Part shown: in pieces, positions 27,561 through 35,119 of the stretch
Layout: each line of letters opens with the position of its first letter
Numbering within the stretch: position 1 is the first letter of the stretch
Notes under the pieces: model-generated
Told to the model about the DNA's origin: nothing
Database searches by the model: none
Seen by the model: the letters and a program-made list of their open reading frames with translations, nothing else
Position numbers and translations under genes: made by a program
Assembly: GCF_030551875.1 (NCBI RefSeq)
Contig: NZ_JAUOZU010000007.1
Span: 248,001 to 312,000 of the forward strand
Origin: Fluviirhizobium alvei
GTDB lineage: Bacteria > Pseudomonadota > Alphaproteobacteria > Rhizobiales > Rhizobiaceae
DNA length: 64,000 nt
Direction of reading: 5' to 3'

Positions 27561-28520
27561 TCAACAGGCGCAACGCCCTAAATAGTCTCTTGATAGACTT
27601 GAATCGTACAACGGATAGGCGACATAAGCCAACCGGCGGCTATCGGGAGCCCAGGAGTTGACGTTTATCGTTCCCTGACCGCCGAAAAAGGCCGCAAGAT
27701 CATGCGGTTCTCCGCCATCGGCCGCCATCAGACGCAAAATGACATCCTTGTCGGCGGGGTGTCCAAGCGTTCCGGAAGGATAGCTGAGATAGACCATATG
27801 CGCGCCATCCGGCGACAGATGCGGAAACCAGTTGACCCGTTTATCGAACGTGAGTTGCTCGATTGCGGATCCATCCGGTCGCATACGGAAAATCTGCGAA
27901 TGGCCCGGTTGCAACGCCTCTCTTTCGGAATTGAAGTAAATCCAACGGCCGTCTGGCGTGAATTCTGGCCCATCATTGGGCCTGTCGATATCGCTCAAAC
28001 GCAGATCAGCTCCGCCGACGGAAGGAATGGTGAAGAGATTGATGCGCCTGTCGTTGCCTTCACCTTCCACAGCAACGTAGGCAAGTGTCGTTCCGTCCGG
28101 CGAAATCCCATGGAGATAATAGTGAAACGGCGACGAATGATGGTTGGAAACGCGCCTTGGCATACCTCCTGTTACCGGCACCGCATAGAGATGCCCATCA
28201 TCGGAACTGACATAGAGTTCAGCCCCATCCGGGGACAGGATATGGTCGTTATTGAGGTCGTCCAGATCACCGGTGTCGATACGCACGGGTAAGCCTTTCC
28301 CGTCAACAGCAATTCTGAAGATCTCACCCCCGGCATTGAAAATCAGGAATGACCCATCTGGCGTCCAGTTCGGAGCTTCGATTAGTTCGGAGCTAGAAAA
28401 AACCACCTCCGACTCTCCAGTCATGACATCGATCACGCGAAGTTCCGACCGCTGGCCATATCTCAGAGACCTGCCCCGTCGCTTGAATTCATACCCGCGC
28501 ATATCGATCGATGGAGGCAT
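27561..28520 (-). CDS. TolB-like beta-propeller (PD40) protein
   Basis: 319 residues with at least five PD40-type repeats, each with an 'SPDG' or 'TPDG' turn: 'APNWTPDGSFLIFNAGGEIFR', 'HILSPDGAELYVSS', 'GISPDGTTLAYVAV', 'PEFTPDGRWIYFNS', 'PHLSPDGAHMVYLS'. There is no signal peptide, so unlike TolB it is predicted cytoplasmic. Proteins of this type are often called biopolymer transporter Tol, but no tol/pal genes are near and the role is unknown. The C-terminal end 'SLSRDYLGRCAC' is short. Confidence 0.8.
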   Translation of the reverse strand: MPPSIDMRGYEFKRRGRSLRYGQRSELRVIDVMTGESEVVFSSSELIEAPNWTPDGSFLIFNAGGEIFRIAVDGKGLPVRIDTGDLDDLNNDHILSPDGAELYVSSDDGHLYAVPVTGGMPRRVSNHHSSPFHYYLHGISPDGTTLAYVAVEGEGNDRRINLFTIPSVGGADLRLSDIDRPNDGPEFTPDGRWIYFNSEREALQPGHSQIFRMRPDGSAIEQLTFDKRVNWFPHLSPDGAHMVYLSYPSGTLGHPADKDVILRLMAADGGEPHDLAAFFGGQGTINVNSWAPDSRRLAYVAYPLYDSSLSRDYLGRCAC

Positions 28521-28724
28521 TGGACTTACTTTCTCTGGCTCAACTGTCGAAGCTTAAGATATTTTCCGGAACCGCAAAAGCGCATCTTTTACGGGCATTA
28601 GCCGCAATAGATCTGCTTTCCGGCAGCCAACCTGTGCACAGCAACAAGGCCCTTATTTTGCGCTGCATAAGAGCGCCATTATCCACTCGCTCCCGTACAT
28701 TCTCTTTCAAGGCGCCCGCCGATA

Positions 28725-28753
28725 TTGATATCAAATCGCCGAATGTGATATCA
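28725..28753. promoter_or_regulatory. Twin palindromes, probable FitAB operator
   Basis: TTGATATCAA at 28725-28734 and TGATATCA at 28746-28753 have dyad centres about 20 bp apart, two helical turns, just upstream of the fitA-like gene (starts 28775, AAGGAG at 28760). Ribbon-helix-helix antitoxins bind such paired palindromes to repress their own operon. Confidence 0.6.
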
Positions 28754-28774
28754 AGGCCCTGAAGGAGAAATGCC

Positions 28775-29014
28775 ATGGCCAATGTCCTCATTCGCAATCT
28801 CAGCGATGAAACGCACCGCGCCTTGAAACTGCACGCGGAGAAGCATGGTCGTAGTACCGAAGCAGAAATCCGCGCCATTCTGGACGAGGCCATGAAGCCG
28901 GAAGAGCCCATCAAGCTGGGGACGGCTTTGCGCGAATTCGGTGTAAAGTTCGGCGGAATAGATATCGACTTCGAACGGGATCAGAACCCGATCGAACCGG
29001 CGACTTTTGAATGA
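28775..29014 (+). CDS. FitA/StbC-like ribbon-helix-helix antitoxin
   Basis: 79 residues. The RHH DNA-binding domain is N-terminal ('NVLIRNLSDETHRALKLHAEKHGRSTEAEIRAILDEAM'), and a short C-terminal toxin-binding tail follows ('GTALREFGVKFGGIDIDFERDQN'). It overlaps the PIN toxin gene by 4 nt (ATGA). The pair matches the FitAB type of toxin-antitoxin systems. Two palindromes upstream fit auto-repression. Confidence 0.9.
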   Translation: MANVLIRNLSDETHRALKLHAEKHGRSTEAEIRAILDEAMKPEEPIKLGTALREFGVKFGGIDIDFERDQNPIEPATFE

Positions 29015-29430
29015 TCGTCGTCGACACGAACATCATCTCCGAGCCAATGCGCTCACGGCCCGATCCCAGGGTCGAGCAATGGCTAAACGATCAGCCGCCT
29101 GCAACTCTTTTTCTTACATCTGTCAGTCAGGCAGAATTGCTGGTGGGCGTGGAATTGGTTCCGGATGGTCAGCGGAAGCGCGCCATGTTTGCCCAAATGG
29201 AGATGCTGCTGGATTCTTTGTTCGGCCCCCGGATACTACCCTTCACGACCGAAGCCGCCAGAATTTATGCGACCGCGGTCGCCCACGCCCGAAAAAATGG
29301 CTTCAACACGAGCATGGCCGATGGTCAGATAGCATCCATCGCAAGAGTAAACGGCTTTTCGGTGGCAACGCGCGATCAAGCGGCTTTCGAAGCTCTCGGC
29401 GTCCCCGTCATCAACCCCTGGACCGCCTGA
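29011..29430 (+). CDS. FitB/VapC-type PIN-domain toxin
   Basis: 139 residues. PIN-domain acidic residues are visible in 'VVDTNIISEPMR' (D5), 'SQAELLVGVE' and 'FNTSMADGQIASIARVNGFSVATRD' (two acidic sites). VapC/FitB toxins are Mg-dependent RNases, often cutting tRNA or other RNA. It is paired with the RHH antitoxin and ends 3 nt before the convergent DNA ligase gene. Confidence 0.92.
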   Translation: MIVVDTNIISEPMRSRPDPRVEQWLNDQPPATLFLTSVSQAELLVGVELVPDGQRKRAMFAQMEMLLDSLFGPRILPFTTEAARIYATAVAHARKNGFNTSMADGQIASIARVNGFSVATRDQAAFEALGVPVINPWTA

Positions 29431-29433
29431 CCC

Positions 29434-31050
29434 TCAACGGATCATCTCATCCAGCATTTTCTCCAGCGTCTCGAGCCGGTCCGCTTCGCCGGGCGGCTTG
29501 TCCCACCGGAGCCGCGAGATGCGGGGAAAGCGCATGGCGACGCCGGATTTGTGGCGGCTTGAGCGCGCCAAACCTTCGAACGCCACTTCGAACACCAGCC
29601 CCTCAGTCTCGGTTGCCTTGACGGAGCGTACCGGGCCGAAACGATCAATGGTATTGTCGCGCACGAACTTGTCGATCTGGGCCAGTTCCTCATCGGAAAA
29701 GCCGAAATAGGCCTTGCCCACCGGCACCAGTTGCAGGTTTCCCGCCTCTTCTTTCCAGACGCCGAACGTATAGTCGGAATAGAAGCTCGATCGCTTGCCA
29801 TGGCCGCGTTGAGCATACATCAACACCGCATCCACCGTATGCGGATCGCGCTTCCATTTGAACCAGGGCCCCTTCTTGCGGCCGGGCAGATAAGGCGAGC
29901 CCTTGTGCTTGATCATCACCCCTTCGATGATGGGGTGGATCGGCGCCCGCCTGATCTCGTCGAGATGCTGCCAACTGTCGAAAGCCACCAGCGGCGAGAG
30001 ATCGAACCGGTGCGGATCGAGCCGTGCGACCAGCCCCTCCAGCAATTGCCGGCGCTCATCGAGCGGCAAGGCCCTCGTGTCGCGTCCATCAAGCATCAGC
30101 AGATCATAGGCCCGCACGAAGGCCGGATATTGCTGCATCACCTTGGCCGATACGCTCTTGCGGTTCAGCCGCTGCTGCAGATCCGAGAATGTGCCGGTCT
30201 CGACTGCGGGATCGCCAACCAGCAACTCGCCATCGATAACAGCCTCGGCCGACACCGCGCCCAGCAGATCGGGAAAGGCGCCGGAAATATCATCACCGCT
30301 GCGGGAATAGAGCCGCTTGACGCCGCCTTCGCAGCTCACCTGCACCCGAATACCGTCCCATTTCCATTCGGCGCGGAAATCGGCGATGTCGAGCCCGTCG
30401 AGATCGCCCTCCTCGACCGGATTGGCCAGCATCACGGGCCGGAAAAGCGCACGTGCTGCATTGCTGGGCTTCTCCGCCCTGCCCTCCAGCCAGGCAAACA
30501 GGTCTGTGTAGGGCACTTTCAGCCCATGCCACAGCTCCTCGATCTCGATGATATCCTTGGCCCCGAAATCGGCCAGTGCCTGTTTGGCGAGCCGCGCCGA
30601 CACTCCAATGCGCAAGCCACCGCTCACCAGCTTGATCAGCGCATAGCGGCCCGGCGGGTCGAGCCGGTCGAGCAACTGGGCAAAGCGCGCCGGCGCTTCG
30701 CTGCGCGAGGCCCGTGACAGGCTTTCGACCACCATGCCGAGGCTGGGATCTTCGTCATTGGCCTGGGCATCCGCCGGCTCCGGCCAGATCAACGACACCG
30801 TTTCGGCCAGATCGCCCACATAATCGTAGCTGTATGCAAACAATACCTCATCGACCCGCTCGGCCACCAGCCCGCGGATCACCGCTGGCTTGATGGCGGG
30901 AATGTTGAGCCCGCCATCGGTGAGTGCCGCGAGCGCCAACCCGCGATCGGGGTCCGGTGTTTCGGCAAAATAGCTTTTGAGCAGCGTCAGCTTGCCATTG
31001 CGCGAAGGCATCAGCACCAGCCGGTCGATAAGTTCGGAAAATGCTCTCAT
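29434..31050 (-). CDS. ATP-dependent DNA ligase, exonuclease-associated type
   Basis: 538 residues from ATG 31050 (MRAFSELIDRL), which overlaps the stop of the upstream exonuclease gene; a longer frame to 31152 is not needed. An N-terminal DNA-binding region, the nucleotidyltransferase domain with KxDG at 230-233 ('EWKWDGIRVQ'), 'VIDGELLV', 'EGVMIKHKGSPYLPGRK' and 'WFKWKRD', then an OB fold. The family is known from operons with an SNM1-like exonuclease, often with an Lhr helicase and a phosphoesterase. No LigD polymerase or Ku gene is here. A role in DNA repair is inferred. Confidence 0.92.
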   Translation of the reverse strand: MRAFSELIDRLVLMPSRNGKLTLLKSYFAETPDPDRGLALAALTDGGLNIPAIKPAVIRGLVAERVDEVLFAYSYDYVGDLAETVSLIWPEPADAQANDEDPSLGMVVESLSRASRSEAPARFAQLLDRLDPPGRYALIKLVSGGLRIGVSARLAKQALADFGAKDIIEIEELWHGLKVPYTDLFAWLEGRAEKPSNAARALFRPVMLANPVEEGDLDGLDIADFRAEWKWDGIRVQVSCEGGVKRLYSRSGDDISGAFPDLLGAVSAEAVIDGELLVGDPAVETGTFSDLQQRLNRKSVSAKVMQQYPAFVRAYDLLMLDGRDTRALPLDERRQLLEGLVARLDPHRFDLSPLVAFDSWQHLDEIRRAPIHPIIEGVMIKHKGSPYLPGRKKGPWFKWKRDPHTVDAVLMYAQRGHGKRSSFYSDYTFGVWKEEAGNLQLVPVGKAYFGFSDEELAQIDKFVRDNTIDRFGPVRSVKATETEGLVFEVAFEGLARSSRHKSGVAMRFPRISRLRWDKPPGEADRLETLEKMLDEMIR

Positions 31051-32057
31051 TCGCTCTCGTCCTCGTAGCCGACGAGATGGAGCGGCCGGGCGGCAATGCC
31101 GTTGAGTGAACACCAGCGCACCAGCGCCTCTTCGCGGCCATGGGTCACCCACACTTCCGGTGCCTTCACCTCACGGATCGTGCCCGTCAGTTCGTCCCAA
31201 TCGGCGTGATCCGACAGGATCAGGGGCAGTTCGACACCACGCTGGCGCACCCGCTGGCGGATCTGCATCCAGCCAGAGGCAAAGCAGGTCACCGGATCCG
31301 CAAAACGTCGCGCCCAGCGATCCGAGAAGGCAGAGGGTGTCGAGATCACGATCTCGCCGGCGAAATCGCTGGCTTTCCCCTTCTCCAATGTCGCGGGCCC
31401 GAGCGGGCCAAGATCGATGCCCTGGCTATGGTAATAGTCCGACAATGTCTGCAGGGCGCCGTGAATGAAAATCTTGCGATCATAGCCAGCCTCTCGGAGC
31501 AGCCGGATCACCCGCTGCGCCTTGCCCAGCGCATAGGCGCCGACCAGATGCGTCCGGTCGGGAAACTGCGCCACGGAATGCAGGAGCCGCCGGATTTCCA
31601 TGCCGCTGTCTGGATGGCGGAACACCGGCAGCCCGAACGTCGCCTCGGTTATGAAGACATCGCATTCGACCGGCTCGAAGGGCGCACAGGTCGCATCCGC
31701 CCGCCGCTTGTAATCGCCTGACGCCACGATGCGGGTGCCGTCCTGTTCGACCACGATCTGCGCCGAACCCAGCACATGCCCAGCGGGTACGAACCGCACG
31801 GAAACGCCATTAATCGCTGTCGTCTCACCCGGCCGCGCGATCTGCACCGACCCCGCATACCCCGCACCATAGCGCAGCCCCATGATATCGAGCGTCTCGG
31901 CGGTCGCCATCACATGGGCGTGCCCCGACCGCGCATGGTCGGAATGCCCATGGGTGATCAGCGCCCGCTCCACCGGGGCGACCGGATCGATATAGAAATC
32001 GCCGGGTGGACAATAGAGCCCCTTCGGCATCGGGCAAAGCAGATCTGAAGCGCGCAT
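31047..32057 (-). CDS. Ligase-associated metallo-beta-lactamase-fold DNA exonuclease
   Basis: 336 residues from ATG 32057 (MRASDLLCPMPKG). Metal-binding motif 'ALITHGHSDHARSGH' (HxHxDH), then 'VPAGHVLGSAQIVVEQDGTRIVASGDYKRRAD', 'ITEATFGLPVF' and the beta-CASP-type tail 'ILSDHADWDELTGTIREVKAPEVWVTHG'. It belongs to the SNM1/CPSF-like nucleases found fused or adjacent to ATP-dependent ligases. It overlaps the ligase start by 4 nt, so the two are translationally coupled. It is the first gene of this two-gene repair operon. Confidence 0.9.
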   Translation of the reverse strand: MRASDLLCPMPKGLYCPPGDFYIDPVAPVERALITHGHSDHARSGHAHVMATAETLDIMGLRYGAGYAGSVQIARPGETTAINGVSVRFVPAGHVLGSAQIVVEQDGTRIVASGDYKRRADATCAPFEPVECDVFITEATFGLPVFRHPDSGMEIRRLLHSVAQFPDRTHLVGAYALGKAQRVIRLLREAGYDRKIFIHGALQTLSDYYHSQGIDLGPLGPATLEKGKASDFAGEIVISTPSAFSDRWARRFADPVTCFASGWMQIRQRVRQRGVELPLILSDHADWDELTGTIREVKAPEVWVTHGREEALVRWCSLNGIAARPLHLVGYEDESE

Positions 32058-32105
32058 GAGCAAGAGATAACCTGCTGCAGCCTCTTTTCAACCCGCCCGG
32101 CTACC

Positions 32106-32717
32106 TTATCGTTCCGCAAGCGCCAGCTTCGCGCCAAGAGCCACAAAGGCTGCGGCGAAACTGCGCCGCATCCACAGCATGATCCGCGGCCGGGAAATGA
32201 CATGATCCCGCACGGCCGCAGCAAACAGGCCATAGATCGCAAAGACCACAAAGGTCATCAGCATGAAGACGCCGCTCTACAGCAGCATCGTCACCAGCCC
32301 GTCAGCGGCGTCCTGAGGAACGAACTGTGGCAGGAAGGCGAGAAAGAAGATCGACAGTTTTGGATTGAGCAGATTGATGAGGATCGCCTGTGGAATGATT
32401 CTCCGTCCGCCTGGGCCTGCGCTTGTTGGATCGACGCTGAGCGCTCCTTGTTCCTGAAGCGTGTTCCAAGCCATGTAGATGAGATAAGCGACCCCGGCAT
32501 ATTTGAACAGCTGAAAGACGAGCGCACTCGTATGGAGCACGACCGCGAGCCCCCCGATGGCCGCAGCCAGATGCGGCACGATGCCCAATGTGCAGCCGAA
32601 GGCGGCGATGATGCTCGATCGCGCTCCCCGCGTCAGCCCGGTTGCGATGGTGAAGATGGCGCCAGTGCCCGGTGAGGCAACGACAATAAAAGCGGTGATC
32701 AGAAATTCGAGGCTCAT
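32106..32717 (-). pseudogene. LysE family exporter gene with in-frame amber codon
   Basis: The first 146 residues (start 32717) form a LysE/RhtB-type permease: 'FLITAFIVVASPGTGAIFTIATGLTRGARSSIIAAFGCTLGIVPHLAAAIGGL'. A TAG at 32277-32279 then ends the frame, but after it the same frame continues for 57 codons with fitting sequence ('SGVFMLMTFVVFAIYGLFAAAVRDHV ... AAAFVALGAKLALAER') to a TAA at 32106-32108. With the amber codon read through the protein has about 203 residues, the normal length. So it is a recently broken gene, or the base is a sequencing error. The upstream neighbour is an AraC-type regulator on the same strand. Confidence 0.75.
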
Positions 32718-32788
32718 GCTGGTTTCCCGGGTTCAATCCCCGAAAAACTAGCCAACCAGCACCTTGCGGTCTTGAACGAAATTGCAGT

Positions 32789-33607
32789 TCAGGCAATCGC
32801 CGCCGCAAAGCTTCCCGGCGAAATACCGTAGCGGGCGGCAAAGGCTCGGGTCATATGACTCTGGTCGGCAAAACCGGAAGCAGCAGAGACCTCGGCCAAC
32901 CCGACGCCCGAACCGATCAGGCGCCGCGCCAGATGTACCCGCTTCTGCAGGATATAGGCATGCGGGGTAAGTCCAGTCAGCCGCCGGAAGGCGCGCAGGA
33001 ACTGGAAACGGCTGAGAGCGCTTTGCGCCGCAAGTTTACCCAGAGAATATTCACCGACAGGACAATCATCGATCCGTGCTTTCGCCCGTTCGACAGCCAG
33101 AGGCACCGCCGTGGTCTTTTCAGACGGCACAGCTGAAACCAGACAATGAAGAAGTTCGATGAGAAGGCTCTGGGCCGCCATGCCTGTCACGGAGCCAGCA
33201 TCGGTCAAAGCATCCTTGAGATGAAGAAACAGCGACGAAGCACGGTCATCCCTAAGAACCGGGAAATGCAATTCGTCATAGGAACGCCCCTCGGCGAGGT
33301 CCCCGAAATGATCGAGGATCAAATTGCAGTCGAAATAGAGCATCGACCAGCTTCGGCCATCGGCATTGAGCGGAATGCCATCATGCACTTCGCCGGGATT
33401 GACCGTGATGAGATCGCCGGCAACAGCCTCCACGAGCCCTCGGCCGCTTGTGGATGTCTGGCCGCCCCGCAGGACGATACCGATGCCGAACTGGTCATGC
33501 GTATGGCGGGCGAAAGCGCGATTGCTGTTCGCCATCACCGCCTCCACGCCCTGCATCCGGGTTCGGTAAAGCTGGAAGTCGCGTCCCTGTCCCAATAGCG
33601 TTCCCAC
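32789..33607 (-). CDS. AraC family regulator next to lysE
   Basis: 272 residues if it starts at GTG 33607; the open frame reaches 33640, but that would overlap the terminator hairpin of the small gene upstream. The N-terminal cupin-type sensing domain ('RAFARHTHDQFGIGIVLRGGQTSTSGRGLVEAVAGDLITVNPGEVHDG') is followed by the AraC DNA-binding domain ('LGKLAAQSALSRFQFLRAFRRLTGLTPHAYILQKRV', 'EVSAASGFADQSHMTRAFAARYGISPGSF'). AraC-lysE pairs are common and the regulator usually controls the exporter. The exact start is uncertain. Confidence 0.82.
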   Translation of the reverse strand: MGTLLGQGRDFQLYRTRMQGVEAVMANSNRAFARHTHDQFGIGIVLRGGQTSTSGRGLVEAVAGDLITVNPGEVHDGIPLNADGRSWSMLYFDCNLILDHFGDLAEGRSYDELHFPVLRDDRASSLFLHLKDALTDAGSVTGMAAQSLLIELLHCLVSAVPSEKTTAVPLAVERAKARIDDCPVGEYSLGKLAAQSALSRFQFLRAFRRLTGLTPHAYILQKRVHLARRLIGSGVGLAEVSAASGFADQSHMTRAFAARYGISPGSFAAAIA

Positions 33608-33634
33608 AAAGAAATCAGCTCTGAAAATCAAAAG

Positions 33635-33654
33635 GGCCACCTTTCGGTGGCCCC
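33635..33654 (-). terminator. Rho-independent terminator after the small-peptide gene
   Basis: On the minus strand GGGCCACC pairs with GGTGGCCC across a GAAA tetraloop, followed by TTTTGATTTT. It ends the transcript of the small gene at 33715..33789. Just upstream in the same transcript are two more hairpins (33665-33680 and 33681-33701). Confidence 0.75.
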
Positions 33655-33664
33655 CATGAATTCT

Positions 33665-33701
33665 GGCCTCGTGTCAGGCCGGATCACCCGAAGGGCGATC
33701 C
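33665..33701 (-). ncRNA. Two stacked hairpins in the 3' region of a small transcript
   Basis: On the minus strand GGATCGCCC pairs with GGGTGATCC across TTC (33681-33701, one G-U pair), followed directly by GGCCT pairing with AGGCC (33665-33680). With the terminator hairpin at 33635-33654 they give three consecutive stem-loops after a 24-codon reading frame. The RNA could be a small regulatory RNA or only a structured untranslated region. I cannot assign it to a known rhizobial sRNA family. Confidence 0.5.
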
Positions 33702-33714
33702 CTGGAAGGCTGGT

Positions 33715-33789
33715 TCAGAGCGAGGGCTGCCCCGCAATCTTCACCTGAACTCCCATGCCAGCTGCGAGTACCGAAAACTCATTAGACAT
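33715..33789 (-). CDS. 24-residue small protein with strong ribosome binding site
   Basis: ATG at 33789 is preceded by GGAAGGTG at a suitable distance (7 nt). The predicted peptide starts MSNEFSVLAAGMG and ends KIAGQPSL; it is partly hydrophobic and has no recognisable domain. A structured 3' region and a rho-independent terminator follow within 80 nt, so the unit looks like a self-contained tiny gene. Either the peptide is functional or the frame is incidental inside a small RNA; the clear Shine-Dalgarno favours translation. Confidence 0.45.
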   Translation of the reverse strand: MSNEFSVLAAGMGVQVKIAGQPSL

Positions 33790-33873
33790 CGGATCACCTT
33801 CCTTTCGTTTCGTTGAACATGAGATCAATGTAGGCCGATCCGCGACGAATGCAAGAGGTGCGATATCGCGACA

Positions 33874-34641
33874 CTAAACATCGCCCTCGTTCGGAATATG
33901 CAGCACCGAACCGCAGTGCTTGCAACAGACCGCGTCGCGATCATGCAGGAAGAGGCCGCAATCCTCGCAGGTGTAGCGCACCTTCGATGGCCGGAAAATC
34001 GTCTGGATCAGCCGCAGGAACAGCGACACCCCGATGACCATGATGAAGATGGCCAGCAACCTGCCGCCATCGCCCACCAGCGTCACATCGCCGAAACCGG
34101 TCGTCGTCAGCGTCGTCACCGTAAAATAGAGTGCATCGAGAAAGTTACCGATTTCCGGGTTGATCCGGTGCTGGCTCATGAACACCAGTTCGGTCATGAC
34201 GAACAGGAACACCAGCAGATTGAGCGCACTATTGATGACATCCTCGTTGCGTCGATAGAAATCGAAATCCTCGCGCAATTTGTTTTGCAGCCGGTAGGAC
34301 CTGAGGAGCCTGAGCGTTCTCAGGCTGCGCAGGAAGGAGAGGCTTGCATTGAACAATGGTGCAAACAGCGACAGGATGACGAGCAGATCGACCAGATTGA
34401 GGGGTTGGCGAATGAATTCGAGTTTGCGCCCCGCAATCCAAAGCCGCGCCAGATAATCGAGCAACACATAAATACCGATCGCAACATCGACCCAGATGAC
34501 CCAGGGTTCATCCATCATGAAGGTGCTGATGACGAGGAAAATGATCGTGGCGATATCGATCAGAAGCAAAGTGTAGCGAAAGATGTTCGCATCTCCCGAC
34601 TTCGATTCATAAAGCGCCGCGACGCGTACCTTCAGCCGCAT
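33874..34641 (-). CDS. Voltage-gated-type potassium channel with C-terminal zinc ribbon
   Basis: 255 residues. Membrane helices S1-S4 occupy about residues 20-120, with an S4-like basic helix 'FLRSLRTLRLLRSYRLQNKL'. The pore loop 'FTVTTLTTTGFGDVTLVGDGGRLLAIFIMVIGVSLFLRLI' contains TTTGFGDV, a variant of the K+ selectivity filter. After the last helix comes a short zinc ribbon 'YTCEDCGLFLHDRDAVCCKHCGSVLH' with C-x2-C ... C-x2-C. Most bacterial Kv-like channels have no such domain; it might gate the channel by metal or redox state (inference). Single-gene unit. Confidence 0.88.
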   Translation of the reverse strand: MRLKVRVAALYESKSGDANIFRYTLLLIDIATIIFLVISTFMMDEPWVIWVDVAIGIYVLLDYLARLWIAGRKLEFIRQPLNLVDLLVILSLFAPLFNASLSFLRSLRTLRLLRSYRLQNKLREDFDFYRRNEDVINSALNLLVFLFVMTELVFMSQHRINPEIGNFLDALYFTVTTLTTTGFGDVTLVGDGGRLLAIFIMVIGVSLFLRLIQTIFRPSKVRYTCEDCGLFLHDRDAVCCKHCGSVLHIPNEGDV

Positions 34642-34765
34642 GTTTATCTCCCCCTGCCGGCCATCAAGTAGGGTGCCCGAGGCTTGACGGCAAGACTGGT
34701 CTTCGGACGGCAGGCGCCGGCGGGAATCCGCTAGCCTTGGAAAGCGCTGCCGGCTAAGACGCAGT

Positions 34766-35095
34766 ATGACCTACATCCTGTTGTTTGCCGCCATCGTCGC
34801 TGAAGTGATTGCAACATCCGCCTTGCCAAAGACGGAGGGCTTCACCCGCCTCGGGCCGAGCCTGATTGCGATTATCGGTTACGGCTTCGCCTTTTTCCTG
34901 CTGTCGCTCGTTACACGGGTGCTGCCGGTCGGCATCGTCTATGCCGTCTGGTCCGGCGCCGGTATCGTGCTCGTAGCTGCCGCAGGCTGGCTTCTCTTCG
35001 GCCAGAAGCTCGATCTTGCGGCCATCTTCGGTCTTTTCCTGATCATTGCCGGCGTGCTGATCATCAATCTGCTGTCGAAATCCGTCAGCCATTGA
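34766..35095 (+). CDS. SMR family small multidrug/quaternary amine transporter
   Basis: 109 residues with four membrane helices, the size of EmrE/SugE proteins. The essential Glu is E13 ('FAAIVAEVIATSALPKTEGFTRLGPS'), and 'LPVGIVYAVWSGAGIVLVAAAGWLLFGQKLDLAAIFGLFLIIAGVLIINLLS' forms helices 3-4 with the family's SG-IV pattern. It acts as an antiparallel dimer driven by the proton gradient. EmrE-like rather than SugE-like judging from 'VWSGAGIV'. It converges with the hydrolase gene. Confidence 0.93.
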   Translation: MTYILLFAAIVAEVIATSALPKTEGFTRLGPSLIAIIGYGFAFFLLSLVTRVLPVGIVYAVWSGAGIVLVAAAGWLLFGQKLDLAAIFGLFLIIAGVLIINLLSKSVSH

Positions 35096-35119
35096 TGAAA
35101 TCTGAGGAAGAACGCCCCT

